A stretch of DNA of 31,956 nucleotides, from contig CAJUIK010000015.1 in assembly GCA_910585875.1 (NCBI GenBank), positions 1 through 31,956 on the forward strand, given 5' to 3'. This document shows positions 1 to 8,614 of the stretch, one piece after another. This DNA is from an uncultured Eubacteriales bacterium. GTDB taxonomy: Bacteria; Bacillota; Clostridia; Oscillospirales; Butyricicoccaceae. The notes beneath the pieces are model-generated. The model was not told the origin of the DNA, did not search any database, and worked only from the letters and a program-made list of their open reading frames with translations. Position 1 is the stretch's first letter; each line of letters begins with the position of its first letter. The translations under genes and the position numbers were made by a program.

Positions 1-2396
1 ACGCTCTGAGCGGGGAGCGGACCTATATATTCGAGCAGAATGAGTCCGGCGGAGACGACAACACCTATGAATGGACGGCCGACGGGGTGACGCCGGAAAA
101 AGAGAGCCTCCAAAACGTCCCCCCGGAGGTGTGCGCCAGCTGGTATCGGAAATTCGGCGTCGGCAAGCATATCGTCATCGAGAGCCTGGAGGATATTCGG
201 GAAACCGAACCGCTTCAGTATGAGAACCTGAAGCGTCAAGGCATTCATTCCCTTGTGGTGGTCCCCCTGTACGACGGCAAAAAAATCATCGGGTTTTACG
301 GCGTGGACAATCCTCCTGTGAAGTCGTTGGAGTACGCGTCGAATATGCTCCAGACCGCGGCGTATTTTATCGTATCCTCTTTGAAGCGGCGCAACCTGTT
401 TCGGGAGCTTCAAAAGCGGAGTTACAATGTGCTCCACGCCCTCAGCGTGGACTATCTGGGCATCTATGAGTTGAACTTCGACACCGGCGAATGCACGGTT
501 TACCGCAGCAGCGGACCCATGGAGGCGGACTGGGCGGCCAGCTTTCAAAACGGTTATGAAGAGGCCATGGATCGGTATATTTCCGAGTATGTGGTTTCCC
601 GGGACCAGGAGCGGCTCCGCATGATGACGGAAAAAAACTATGTGCTGGCCCAGCTCAGGGCCGACAAGAAGTTTTCAGTCCGCTACCAGGTAAAAGACAG
701 TTCCTCCGGGCTAAAGCATCTGGAGCTCCATTTTTCCGCCACAGAGAAGACGGCCGCGGAGAACTGCGCGATTTTTGCCCAGCGGGACGTCAACGCCCTG
801 GTGGAGCAAGAGGAAAAATACAAGCTGGAAGCGCGGCAGAGCCTGGAGGACATTCTGGAGGGGGCCCGGACCGGCATCTGGACGATTGAGCTGGAGGAGG
901 GCTGCCCGCCGAGAATGTACGCGGACCGGACCATGCGGATTCTTCTGGGCGTGTCGGACAGGATCGGACCGGAGGAATGCTACCAACGCTGGTTTGAAGG
1001 CGTTGATCCGGATTATGTGGAGATGGTGGAGGAAGCCGTACAGGAGATGCTGAAAAGCGGGCGTTCTGAAGTGGTTTATCCCTGGAACCATCCAGAGCTG
1101 GGGAAGATCTATGTCCGCTGCGGCGGCGTGCCGGATAAAACCTTCAAAAAATCCGGCGCCAGCCTGAACGGATACCATCAGGACATCACGGAAACCATGG
1201 TGACGCGAAAAAAGCAGGAACAGTCCATCATGGAGCTTTTGGAGCGGGTGAGGCAGGCAAACTCGGCAAAGAGCGAATTCCTTTCCCATATGTCCCATGA
1301 TCTCCGCACGCCTGTCAACGGGATTTTGGGAATGCTGGCCATTCTGGAAAAAAGCCAAGGCGACCCAGAGCGGCAGAAGGAGTGCCGGCGGAAAATCCGC
1401 GTGTCGACAGAGCATCTTCTATCCCTGGTGAACGACGTCCTTCAAGTCAGCAAGCTGGAGAGCGGAAGGCCCGCGGCGGTGGAGGAGCCCTTTGACCTTC
1501 GCGATACGCTGGAAGAGTGCGTCGCGATCCTATCCCCCTTTGCGGAGGAACGGGGAATCCGGCTGGAACTGGAGGCTTCCGCCCTGCGGCACAGCAGAGT
1601 TATTGGGAACCCCCTGCATTTGAAACAAATCCTGACAAATGTCGTCGACAACGCGCTCCGGTATAACCGGCCCCAGGGCGCCGTCTTCGTCCGGGCGGAG
1701 GAAACCGCCTTCCAAGCTGGAACGGTAACCTGCCGGTTTGTCGTCGAAGACACTGGCATCGGCATTGGAGAAGAGTTCAAAGAACATATTTTTGAGCCCT
1801 TCACCCAGGAGCACCAGGGCGCGAGAACCAATTACAACGGCGTGGGCCTTGGTATGTCCATCGTAAAGAAACTGGTCGACCAGATGAAGGGGACGGTTGA
1901 GATAGACAGCCGAGTCGGCAAAGGGAGCGTGGTCCAGATCACGCTTCCTCTTCCTGCCGACGAGAAGAGGCTCCAAGGGCCCGCAGGCGAGGCTTGGACT
2001 ATGCCGGACAACATCGCCGGGATGCGCGCGCTCCTGGCGGAGGACAACGAGATCAACCGTGAAATCGTGGAGTACATCCTTCGGGACGCAGGCGTGGAGG
2101 TCATAACGGCCAACAACGGAAAAGCCGCCGTGGACGCGTTCACAGCGGCGGAACCGGGGACGTTTGACTGTGTGCTCATGGATTTGATGATGCCGATCAT
2201 GAGCGGATATGAGGCGGCGCGGACGATTCGCAGCTTGGAGCGGCGAGACGCGCAAACCGTGCCTATCATAGCGCTGTCGGCCAACGCATTCGACGAGGAT
2301 ATCGCCTTGGCGAAGGACGCCGGGATGAACGAACATTTGGCAAAGCCGGTGGATATCCACAAACTGTTTCAGGCCATGAGCCGGTTGAGAGGCTGA
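1..2396 (+). CDS. Hybrid sensor histidine kinase with GAF domain (5' end outside window)
   Basis: The reading frame is open from the first bases of the window, so the N-terminus is missing; the in-frame GTG at 87 lies inside the GAF domain and is not the start. Numbered from that GTG, a GAF-like domain ends near residue 100 (SLVVVPLYDGKKIIGFYGVD), followed by about 280 residues of PAS-like sensor sequence, then a HisKA domain with the phospho-accepting His404 in SHMSHDLRTP, an HATPase domain (VVDNALRYN, VEDTGIGIG, NGVGLGMSIV), and a C-terminal receiver with acidic pair in LLAEDNE and phospho-acceptor Asp699 in VLMDLMMP. No membrane segment is visible, so it is probably cytosolic. By family it autophosphorylates on His and passes the phosphate to its own receiver. 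There is no DNA-binding output domain. A second hybrid kinase follows after 68 bases in the same direction. Confidence 0.9.
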   Translation, partial: ALSGERTYIFEQNESGGDDNTYEWTADGVTPEKESLQNVPPEVCASWYRKFGVGKHIVIESLEDIRETEPLQYENLKRQGIHSLVVVPLYDGKKIIGFYGVDNPPVKSLEYASNMLQTAAYFIVSSLKRRNLFRELQKRSYNVLHALSVDYLGIYELNFDTGECTVYRSSGPMEADWAASFQNGYEEAMDRYISEYVVSRDQERLRMMTEKNYVLAQLRADKKFSVRYQVKDSSSGLKHLELHFSATEKTAAENCAIFAQRDVNALVEQEEKYKLEARQSLEDILEGARTGIWTIELEEGCPPRMYADRTMRILLGVSDRIGPEECYQRWFEGVDPDYVEMVEEAVQEMLKSGRSEVVYPWNHPELGKIYVRCGGVPDKTFKKSGASLNGYHQDITETMVTRKKQEQSIMELLERVRQANSAKSEFLSHMSHDLRTPVNGILGMLAILEKSQGDPERQKECRRKIRVSTEHLLSLVNDVLQVSKLESGRPAAVEEPFDLRDTLEECVAILSPFAEERGIRLELEASALRHSRVIGNPLHLKQILTNVVDNALRYNRPQGAVFVRAEETAFQAGTVTCRFVVEDTGIGIGEEFKEHIFEPFTQEHQGARTNYNGVGLGMSIVKKLVDQMKGTVEIDSRVGKGSVVQITLPLPADEKRLQGPAGEAWTMPDNIAGMRALLAEDNEINREIVEYILRDAGVEVITANNGKAAVDAFTAAEPGTFDCVLMDLMMPIMSGYEAARTIRSLERRDAQTVPIIALSANAFDEDIALAKDAGMNEHLAKPVDIHKLFQAMSRLRG

Positions 2397-2464
2397 CAGA
2401 GCCGGCAAACGGCCGCCGGAAGGCCGGACAACTGGACTGTTAAAAACTTGGAGAGGAAAAAAGT

Positions 2465-5035
2465 ATGAAAAACAAGGCTTTGCCGCGGTCTTTCAAAATC
2501 AGCGTAGCGGCGATTATTTGTTTCACTATCTTCGTGTTTTCCTTTCTTGGAATCTCCATTCACACGATGAGCGAAAACACGATTGAAGAGATCGGCGCCG
2601 CTTATATGGCCGGGATGAACGAGCAGGTGTCGTTACATTTTGAAACGATCATTGAGCTCCGCCTGACAATGGCGGAATCCATCGCGCGTATTGCGGCGGG
2701 AGACGGGCTTTCCGGCTATGGTTCCAAGGAAGAAATTGAATACGGCGCAAACGCCCGGCATTTTTTATGCGCCGCCCTCTATTCTTCTGAGGGCGAAATC
2801 GAAATGATTTATGGCGATCCGGTGACGCTCAAGCATCCCGAGCCTTTTTTAGAAAGCCTGCGGAAGGGGGAGCGCAAGACGGCCTCCGCCGTCGACAGCA
2901 ACGGAAACGGCGTCATTTTGTTCGGCGTCCCCTGCGAATATCCCATGTCCGACGGAAGCGGCAGCCTCGCCATAGCAGTGGGGCTTTCTACCCAATATAT
3001 GGGCGAGGTCCTCTTTCTGGATTCAGATAAGTCCTTGAGCTATTCTTTCGTCATCCGAAAAGACGGCAGTTATGTGGTCGGGAACGAGGACGACGTCCAC
3101 GAAAATTATTTTGACAGGCTTTCTAGTATTTTTGAAGGGCAGGATGAGGAAAGCGTTTCCTATATCGAACAGCTGACGGCGGCTATGAACGCGAACGAAG
3201 AGTATTCGGTGATTCTGCAAAAGGGCGAATCCCGCCGCCATCTGTATTGCACCAGCCTTCCCTACTGCGATTGGTATCTGGTGACGGTCCTCCCCTTTGA
3301 CGGGCTGGATTCCGCCATTGCGGGGATGGGCAGCCATTGGCTGACCATTGTTTACGCCGCTTCCTTCGCGGTGGTCGGAATGCTGCTCTACCTATTCTTC
3401 CAGTATTTGAGGCTGTTCCGAAACCAAGTATCCGAATTGAAGCGCATAAACGCGGAAATGGATACGGCCCGGAAAGACGCGGAACAGGCGCGAAAAGAGG
3501 CGGAGTATGCCAATGCGGCCAAACAGGATTTCCTTTCCAGCATGAGCCACGATATCCGAACCCCCATGAACGCCATCATCGGGATGACGTCCCTGGCCAT
3601 GGACGCTGCAAACAACCCCCAGCAGATTCAGGATTATCTGCGCAAAATCGCTTTGTCCAGCGGTCATCTGCTGGGGCTGATCAACGACGTGCTGGATATC
3701 TCCAAGATTGAAAGCGGCAAAATGGCGCTGAATATTGCGCCGATGTCGCTGAGGGAGGCGATGGACTGCATTGTCAACATCATTCAGCCCCAAGTCAAGG
3801 CGAAACATCAACAATTCGACGCAGACGCCTATGAAATCCTTTCAGAACATGTGTGCTGCGACAGCGTGCGGCTCAATCAGGTGTTGATCAATCTGCTGGG
3901 AAACGCCGTCAAATTCACGCCGGAACGGGGCTCGATTCAAGCGACAGTCTACCAGGAGGAGCTTCCAGATCGGCCTTCCCATGTCCGCACCCATTTCCTG
4001 GTGAGCGATACGGGAATCGGTATGTCCAAGGAATATCAAAAGGTCATATTTGAATCCTTCAGCAGAGAGGACACCGCTCGGGTACAGAAAACAGAAGGCT
4101 CCGGGCTTGGGATGACGATTACCAAGTACATTGTAGACGCGATGGGCGGCGCCATTTCCGTCCGCAGCGAGCAGGGCGCGGGCAGCGAATTCCACGTCGT
4201 GCTCGACTTGGAAAAGGCGGCGGGACAGGAGCAGAATGCGGCGCTTCCCGATTGGAACGTTCTGGTGGCCGACGGCGACGAGCGGTTGTGCGTCAATACC
4301 GTTCGGATGTTAGAATCCTTCGGCCTCCGCTCGGAATGGCGGCTGAGCGCCGAGCAGGCAATGGGTCAGATCGCCGAAGGCCGCTATCAGCTGATCCTTC
4401 TGGGGTGGAACTTGCAGGATATGAAGGGAATCGAGGCCGCCCGGGCCATTCGGCAGAACTGCGGGGAAAACAGCCCGGCGACGCTGCTCTTGGCCTGCGA
4501 TTGGAGCGAGGCGGCAGACGAGGCCAGAGAAGCGGGAATTTCCGGCTTTATTTCCAAGCCGCTGTTCCAATCCACTTTGTTCGACGCGCTGAGCGCGTTT
4601 TCCGGCGCCGGCGCGGAAAAAACCGCCGATGCAGAAAAGGCGGTTGATCTGGCGCTCCGGGGAAAGCGTATTTTGTTGGCGGAAGACAATGAACTAAACT
4701 GGGAAGTGGCGAGGGAAATGCTCTCTGTCCTGGAGCTGGAACTGGATTGGGCGGAGAACGGGCAAATATGCCTGGATAAATTCGAGAAATCCCCGGCCGG
4801 GCATTACGACGCCATTCTCATGGATATGCGAATGCCTGTTATGGACGGCTATGAAGCCGCCGCGGCTATCCGGGGGCTGAAACGGGAGGACGCGGATATT
4901 CCCATTATCGCGATGACTGCCGACGCGTTTTCAGAAGATATCCAAAAGTGCCTGGAACGGGGCATGAACGACCATTTGGCAAAACCCATCGACATTCAGG
5001 CCGTGGCCTACAAGTTAAAAAAACATCTCAAATGA
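2465..5035 (+). CDS. Membrane hybrid histidine kinase, Cache-like sensor, two receiver domains
   Basis: This 856-residue protein starts at ATG 2465 behind GGAGAGG at 2450-2456. Membrane segment 1 spans about residues 12-32, an extracytoplasmic sensor of about 250 residues follows (Cache-like by architecture, inferred), then membrane segment 2 (about 293-315), a short coiled coil (about 318-352), HisKA with His362 in SSMSHDIRTP, HATPase (LLGNAVKFT, VSDTGIGMS, EGSGLGMTI) and two receivers. Receiver 1 (about 598-715) has Gly647 where the phospho-acceptor Asp should be (LILLGWNL), so it is probably not phosphorylated. Receiver 2 (about 734-855) is intact, with LLAEDNE and Asp787 in AILMDMRMP. It likely detects an external small molecule; the ligand cannot be read from sequence. 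It lies 68 bases after another hybrid kinase, and no response regulator with a DNA-binding domain is adjacent. Confidence 0.92.
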   Translation: MKNKALPRSFKISVAAIICFTIFVFSFLGISIHTMSENTIEEIGAAYMAGMNEQVSLHFETIIELRLTMAESIARIAAGDGLSGYGSKEEIEYGANARHFLCAALYSSEGEIEMIYGDPVTLKHPEPFLESLRKGERKTASAVDSNGNGVILFGVPCEYPMSDGSGSLAIAVGLSTQYMGEVLFLDSDKSLSYSFVIRKDGSYVVGNEDDVHENYFDRLSSIFEGQDEESVSYIEQLTAAMNANEEYSVILQKGESRRHLYCTSLPYCDWYLVTVLPFDGLDSAIAGMGSHWLTIVYAASFAVVGMLLYLFFQYLRLFRNQVSELKRINAEMDTARKDAEQARKEAEYANAAKQDFLSSMSHDIRTPMNAIIGMTSLAMDAANNPQQIQDYLRKIALSSGHLLGLINDVLDISKIESGKMALNIAPMSLREAMDCIVNIIQPQVKAKHQQFDADAYEILSEHVCCDSVRLNQVLINLLGNAVKFTPERGSIQATVYQEELPDRPSHVRTHFLVSDTGIGMSKEYQKVIFESFSREDTARVQKTEGSGLGMTITKYIVDAMGGAISVRSEQGAGSEFHVVLDLEKAAGQEQNAALPDWNVLVADGDERLCVNTVRMLESFGLRSEWRLSAEQAMGQIAEGRYQLILLGWNLQDMKGIEAARAIRQNCGENSPATLLLACDWSEAADEAREAGISGFISKPLFQSTLFDALSAFSGAGAEKTADAEKAVDLALRGKRILLAEDNELNWEVAREMLSVLELELDWAENGQICLDKFEKSPAGHYDAILMDMRMPVMDGYEAAAAIRGLKREDADIPIIAMTADAFSEDIQKCLERGMNDHLAKPIDIQAVAYKLKKHLK

Positions 5036-5090
5036 CGGGCGCTGGACAGCGGCAAAAACCGAGCCCGCGGCGCAGCCGGCCGGGCGCCCC

Positions 5091-5594
5091 TTATTCTTGC
5101 GTCAGTTCCCTGATTCGCTTCGCCGCCTGCTCCGGCGTGATTTCGCTCACGTCCACAGGAGTTCCCGCCAGCCGCCGATACAGCGGCAGGCGAGCCAGGC
5201 TGCGCGCCAATATGTCGGGCTGGCGCAGACCTCGGCGGACGTCTTCCGTCAAGCGGGCTTCCAGCGCCTGAGGCGAGAGGATCAAGTTATAGACCAGCAG
5301 CCGATATTCCAGAGGCTTCAGCCGCTCGATCAGCTGCTGCAAAATTTCGTCCTGATGCAGCACCCAGCAGAAAATCACCGTTTCCAGTCCGCTGTTTTGC
5401 AGAAAGCTTCTCAACAGACAGCTGACGTTATCCATGACCATCCGCCGATTCTCCTCGTTGGGATCAAAAGGCGCCATCTGCCAGCACCAATCCCCATCCA
5501 ACCAGACGGCGGGGGCTGACAGCGGCAATAATTTTTGGCAGACCGCGGTTTTTCCCGCTCCCATGGTCCCACGGACGACGACCAAGTTTTTCAT
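5091..5594 (-). CDS. Small P-loop NTPase / kinase-like protein
   Basis: This 167-residue protein begins MKNLVVVRGTMGAGKTAV, with a Walker A motif GTMGAGKT at residues 9-16. The rest resembles small AAA-type nucleoside or shikimate-type kinases, including a WLDGDW segment after the first helix where such kinases bind the phosphate acceptor. The substrate is unknown. The frame stays open further upstream, but that part overlaps the ybaK-like gene and has no family resemblance. Two adjacent ATGs exist (5597 and 5594); the second is chosen because it sits 4 bases after AAGGGG, the first only 1 base. The start shares one base with the ybaK stop codon, so the two are probably translationally coupled. 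It is the last gene of a three-gene minus-strand operon and converges on the histidine kinase pair. Confidence 0.8.
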   Translation of the reverse strand: MKNLVVVRGTMGAGKTAVCQKLLPLSAPAVWLDGDWCWQMAPFDPNEENRRMVMDNVSCLLRSFLQNSGLETVIFCWVLHQDEILQQLIERLKPLEYRLLVYNLILSPQALEARLTEDVRRGLRQPDILARSLARLPLYRRLAGTPVDVSEITPEQAAKRIRELTQE

Positions 5595-6085
5595 CATTCC
5601 CCTTTCTCTGCGGCGATATCCGCCAGCGACGCCCCAGTCAGCTGGATCAGGGTTTGGGGCTCCGCCTCCAGCTGAAGGCCGACTTTGCCGGCGCTGACGT
5701 AAATCCACCGGAAATTCCGGCAGCTCTGGTCGACGACGGTGGGATACTGCTTTTTCATGGCCAGCGGGCTGCACCCGCCCCGGATATATCCGGTGACTTT
5801 TGTCAGCTCCTTGAGCGGGAGCATCTGCACAGCCTTGACTCCCGCCGCCCGGGCGGCGGCCTTCAAATCCAGTTCCCGGCAGCAGGGCAGCACGAACACC
5901 CGGTAATCCCCCGGCCCCGCCTGGGCTACCAGGGTTTTGAACACCTGGGCCGGGTCCTGTCCCATTTTGGCGGCCACAGAAGGGCCGTCGATCTGCCCGT
6001 CGCTATGGTCGTAGGTCAACAGCCGATAGGGCGCTTTCGCCTTGTCCAACAGCCGACAGGCGTTGGTTTTGGGTTGGGAAGGCAT
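5594..6085 (-). CDS. ybaK: YbaK/EbsC-family Cys-tRNA(Pro) deacylase
   Basis: This 163-residue protein matches the YbaK family in length and motifs. The invariant lysine lies in VFKTLV (Lys50) and the family signature GYIRGGCSPLAMKK is at residues 99-112. Members hydrolyse Cys-tRNA(Pro) formed by mischarging by prolyl-tRNA synthetase, a cytosolic proofreading activity in trans. The ATG at 6085 overlaps the stop codon of the upstream gene by one base (TAATG), and its own stop overlaps the next gene by one base, so all three are likely made from one message. It could instead act on another mischarged tRNA, as substrate range differs within the superfamily, but the motifs favour YbaK proper. Confidence 0.9.
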   Translation of the reverse strand: MPSQPKTNACRLLDKAKAPYRLLTYDHSDGQIDGPSVAAKMGQDPAQVFKTLVAQAGPGDYRVFVLPCCRELDLKAAARAAGVKAVQMLPLKELTKVTGYIRGGCSPLAMKKQYPTVVDQSCRNFRWIYVSAGKVGLQLEAEPQTLIQLTGASLADIAAEKGE

Positions 6086-6678
6086 TATCGTTCCACCCCC
6101 TTTTGCTCCGGCTCAAACAGCCGTTCAAAAATCTCCCAGGTTTCCGGGCTCATGCGGCGGGTCGCGCACAGGCAGGAAGACAGGACATTGCCGTTTTTAT
6201 CAAATTTCAGACCTTTTTCCTTGCTCTTCGGATGGCCGAAGCGGAGGTCGAGCAGACGCTCCTGCGGCAGCGGCCGGGGGCGAATAAGGGAGCCTTTTGT
6301 CCCCCAAACCGCCCATTTGGAGCAGCAGTTGAAGGGGACTTGATGCTCCAAATGGGGTAGGCTGGGCGTCCAGGAATCCGAATATTCAAATTCAGGATAC
6401 TGTTTGCCCTCTTCCTTCAAAGCGCCGCAGGGCCGGCCCAGCTCCCGCAGGCAGTAATCGATCGCCCGCTCCCGGGTTTCCACCGGCAGCCGGGCCAAGG
6501 CCCAAAGCTTTTTGTCTATCAGCGCGACGGGATAGACGATATCCCCTACTTGAATCGAGCTGATCGCAGGCATCCGGGCGTGGATGCTGCCGAACACCAC
6601 CCGAATAGGGCCCTGATCCCCCGTCTTTTCCAGTTTCTTTACATGGTCCTGGGGCCAATACACGATATAACCGGGCAT
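6085..6678 (-). CDS. Conserved-looking hypothetical protein, first gene of the ybaK operon
   Basis: This 197-residue protein begins MPGYIVYWPQDHVKK at an ATG directly behind AAGGGGAGGAAA, a near-perfect ribosome binding site. I do not recognise the family. It is soluble, has no signal peptide or membrane segment, and carries scattered cysteines (FNCCSKW, SSCLCATRR) that do not form a clear zinc motif. The N-terminal third (residues about 20-65, with VVFGSIHARM and GDIVYPVALIDKK) has the look of a small beta-rich EVE/PUA-like fold, but that is only an impression. Its one-base overlap with the YbaK-type deacylase suggests a role near tRNA or translation quality control. No clear promoter is visible between it and the terminator of the upstream amidohydrolase gene. 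Confidence 0.7.
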   Translation of the reverse strand: MPGYIVYWPQDHVKKLEKTGDQGPIRVVFGSIHARMPAISSIQVGDIVYPVALIDKKLWALARLPVETRERAIDYCLRELGRPCGALKEEGKQYPEFEYSDSWTPSLPHLEHQVPFNCCSKWAVWGTKGSLIRPRPLPQERLLDLRFGHPKSKEKGLKFDKNGNVLSSCLCATRRMSPETWEIFERLFEPEQKGVER

Positions 6679-6700
6679 TTTCCTCCCCTTCCTTTCGTAA

Positions 6701-6738
6701 AAAAACAGGCGGCGCGGCCTTTTCAGACTGCGCCGCCT
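6701..6738 (-). terminator. Intrinsic terminator of the M20 amidohydrolase gene
   Basis: An 8-bp GC stem (GGCGGCGC at 6708-6715 with GCGCCGCC at 6730-6737, extended by an A-T pair) has a 14-base loop and, read on the minus strand, a T-rich tail at 6705-6699. It lies about 30 bases after the amidohydrolase stop codon and just before the ribosome binding site of the next minus-strand operon. Confidence 0.8.
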
Positions 6739-6770
6739 TTGTTTTCGTCGGAACTTTGATATCCTATTTG

Positions 6771-7883
6771 TTATTTTTGATTGAAATAATCCAGCAGAGC
6801 CACAAAACCCTTGACGCCGGTTTCCATGATGCTCTCGTCAAAATCGAACTTATTGTTGTGCAGGGAGGGCACGTCGCCCAGGCCCAGCCAACCGAAGACG
6901 CCGGGGCAGCGCAGCTGATATTCCGAGAAATCCTCGGCGATGACGGTTTTTTCCGCCTCCACCACCTGGATGCCCGCCTGGGCCATGGCTTTTTTGTATT
7001 CCTCGCAGAGGGCGGGGTCGTTGTTCACCGGCGGATAGGGGGTCGTCAGCTTCACTTCCACTTTGGCGCCGTAGCGCTGGGCCGCGTCCTGGCTGATTTC
7101 GTCGATGCGCTTGACCATAAAGTCGTAGACCTTGGGATCAAAGGCCCGGACGCTGCCGCGGACCACCGCCTTTTCGCAGATGATGTTGGCCGCGTCGCCG
7201 GCTTCCATGGCGCCGAAGTGCAACAAGTAATCCACGCCCTGGGGGATCTCCTTCTTTTTCATGGCGTTGATTTCCGCGATGATGTCCGCCGCGGCGGACA
7301 GGGCGTCTATGCCCAAGTCGGGCCGGCCGCAGTGGGCGCTTTTGCCGTGAACCGTCATAGTCAGCTCAGAAGCCTGGGCCATCATGGGGCCGGCCACGGT
7401 TCCCACGGCGTTGGCGGGGATTTTAGGCCAGACATGGAACCCAAAGACCCGCGTCACATGGCGTTTTTCCAAAACGCCGGTCTCACAGATCACCTTCGCG
7501 CCGCCGATGCTTTCCTCCGAGGGCTGGAAAATGGCTAGCACGTTGAATTTGTATTTGCCGATGTTTTCATTCAGGTAATCGCACAGGCCCAGCATCATGG
7601 CCATGTGGGCGTCGTGGCCGCAGGCGTGCATACAGCCGTTTTGGGAGGCGAAGGGCAGGCCGGTCTCCTCTTTGATGGACAGGGCGTCCATATCCCCACG
7701 GAAAGCGATGGTTTCCGGGGCGCCATTGTCGAAAAAGGCGGTATATCCGGTGCCGCAGACCTTTTCCACCTGGCAGTTCAGCTTGGCCAGACGGGCGCCG
7801 ATATACTCGCTGGTTTTGAATTCCTGCCGGGCCACTTCGGGCATTTGATGCAGATCCCGGCGGTATTGAATCAGATTTGTCAT
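6771..7883 (-). CDS. M20-family amidohydrolase, candidate N-acetyldiaminopimelate deacetylase
   Basis: This 370-residue M20D-type metallohydrolase starts MTNLIQYRRDLHQMPE. The start at 7883 is chosen because GGAGGAGAG ends 4 bases before it; the longer frame (from 7898) has no such site. Metal-site motifs are FRGDMDALSI (residues 61-70), HACGHDAHM (87-95), the SEE glutamates at 123-124, FGFH with His150, and a late SLHNNKFD. The family removes acyl groups from N-acyl amino acids. DapL, the N-acetyl-L,L-diaminopimelate deacetylase of the acetylase lysine pathway, belongs here and has this length. DapH, which makes the acetylated intermediate, is encoded 5 kb away in the lysine operon, so DapL is a reasonable guess. 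Alternatives are a general aminoacylase (hippurate hydrolase type). A strong promoter lies just upstream and a terminator just downstream, so it is monocistronic. Confidence 0.85.
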   Translation of the reverse strand: MTNLIQYRRDLHQMPEVARQEFKTSEYIGARLAKLNCQVEKVCGTGYTAFFDNGAPETIAFRGDMDALSIKEETGLPFASQNGCMHACGHDAHMAMMLGLCDYLNENIGKYKFNVLAIFQPSEESIGGAKVICETGVLEKRHVTRVFGFHVWPKIPANAVGTVAGPMMAQASELTMTVHGKSAHCGRPDLGIDALSAAADIIAEINAMKKKEIPQGVDYLLHFGAMEAGDAANIICEKAVVRGSVRAFDPKVYDFMVKRIDEISQDAAQRYGAKVEVKLTTPYPPVNNDPALCEEYKKAMAQAGIQVVEAEKTVIAEDFSEYQLRCPGVFGWLGLGDVPSLHNNKFDFDESIMETGVKGFVALLDYFNQK

Positions 7884-7925
7884 GATACTCTCCTCCATTC
7901 AGCCCCAAGGGCTGTTTCTACTCTT

Positions 7926-7953
7926 ATTATACCGCAACTGGGGCAAAGTACAA
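7926..7953 (-). promoter_or_regulatory. Sigma-A promoter of the M20 amidohydrolase gene
   Basis: On the minus strand TTGTAC (7953-7948) is followed after 16 bases by a perfect TATAAT (7931-7926). The expected transcript start is about 36 bases before the chosen ATG at 7883. Confidence 0.75.
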
Positions 7954-8065
7954 GAGCGGAAACAAGCGCCGGCCCGGCGAACCGAACGCGGAAGGGCCCT
8001 CGGAGCGCATAATCTTAACTGCGAACAGCGGCTATATGGACGCAGGATATGGAGCGATAACAGAC

Positions 8066-8112
8066 AGGGCGGCGGGATATCTGCCCCGCCGCCCCGTTTT
8101 AGTTTTTGTTCG
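8066..8112. terminator. GC-rich hairpin with T-rich flank between two minus-strand genes
   Basis: A perfect 10-bp stem (8067-8076 with 8085-8094) has an 8-base loop. The T-rich flank lies on the plus strand (8097-8108), yet both neighbouring genes are on the minus strand, where the sequence after the hairpin has few T. It probably ends the small minus-strand gene at 8133, perhaps weakly, or stops antisense transcription. Between this hairpin and the amidohydrolase promoter (7954-8065) nothing else is evident. Confidence 0.5.
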
Positions 8113-8132
8113 CCCGACAGACTGGAAACTCC

Positions 8133-8534
8133 TCATTCGATCACCATGTTGTAATATTCTTCTCCATCTTCGTCCGTATACGGCACGGCATAAAACCGCT
8201 TCCCGACGAGCGTTCTCAATTTTTCGATATCTTCCAAACTGAACGAACCAAATTCCTGATAACAAACGGTTTCGCTGCTTTCATTCAATTGCTCATAAAA
8301 ATCGGAGACAAACAAATTAAATTCATCCAGAATACCTTCGATTGGAACTTGCGTAAGATTCCTGGGCGAGGCGTCTTCCTCCCCATAGCGCTCTGGCTCC
8401 ATTTCAAAGGTAAGCGACGTTACAAAAATATCTCCAGAGCCGTAAGGGGATTTGGTTTTATAAATTCCGTCCGATACTTTTTGAAAATCAGACGCCGCAT
8501 ACTTTTCCGGCGTGAAATTCTGAAAATTTTTCAT
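8133..8534 (-). CDS. Hypothetical protein, 133 residues
   Basis: The protein starts MKNFQNFTPEKYAASDFQKV at an ATG 9 bases after GGAGG, with a good promoter (8586-8614) 45 bases upstream, so it is very likely expressed. It is strongly acidic, has no membrane segment, no cysteine motif and no domain I recognise. The C-terminal part (LVGKRFYAVPYTDEDGEEYY) reads like a beta-hairpin near the end of a compact domain. Its base composition is less GC-rich than the flanking metabolic genes. It stands alone between the amidohydrolase and the lysine operon. The function is unknown; a small acidic orphan of this kind could be an immunity or regulatory protein, but nothing in the sequence proves that. 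Confidence 0.7.
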   Translation of the reverse strand: MKNFQNFTPEKYAASDFQKVSDGIYKTKSPYGSGDIFVTSLTFEMEPERYGEEDASPRNLTQVPIEGILDEFNLFVSDFYEQLNESSETVCYQEFGSFSLEDIEKLRTLVGKRFYAVPYTDEDGEEYYNMVIE

Positions 8535-8585
8535 ATTGCCTTACCTCCTGCAAATTCCGCGTTTGTCGATTCGCCTGCCGCTTCC

Positions 8586-8614
8586 AGTATAGCGCGTTTC
8601 CCCGCTGAAAACAA
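8586..8614 (-). promoter_or_regulatory. Sigma-A promoter of the 133-residue hypothetical gene
   Basis: Minus strand TTGTTT (8614-8609), 17-base spacer, TATACT (8591-8586). The start site would lie about 45 bases before the ATG at 8534. Confidence 0.65.

Noticed and set aside
5036..5090. Terminator between the convergent kinase genes
   Set aside because: GGGCGC/GCGCCC pairing exists over a long loop but there is no T run on either strand; too weak to list.
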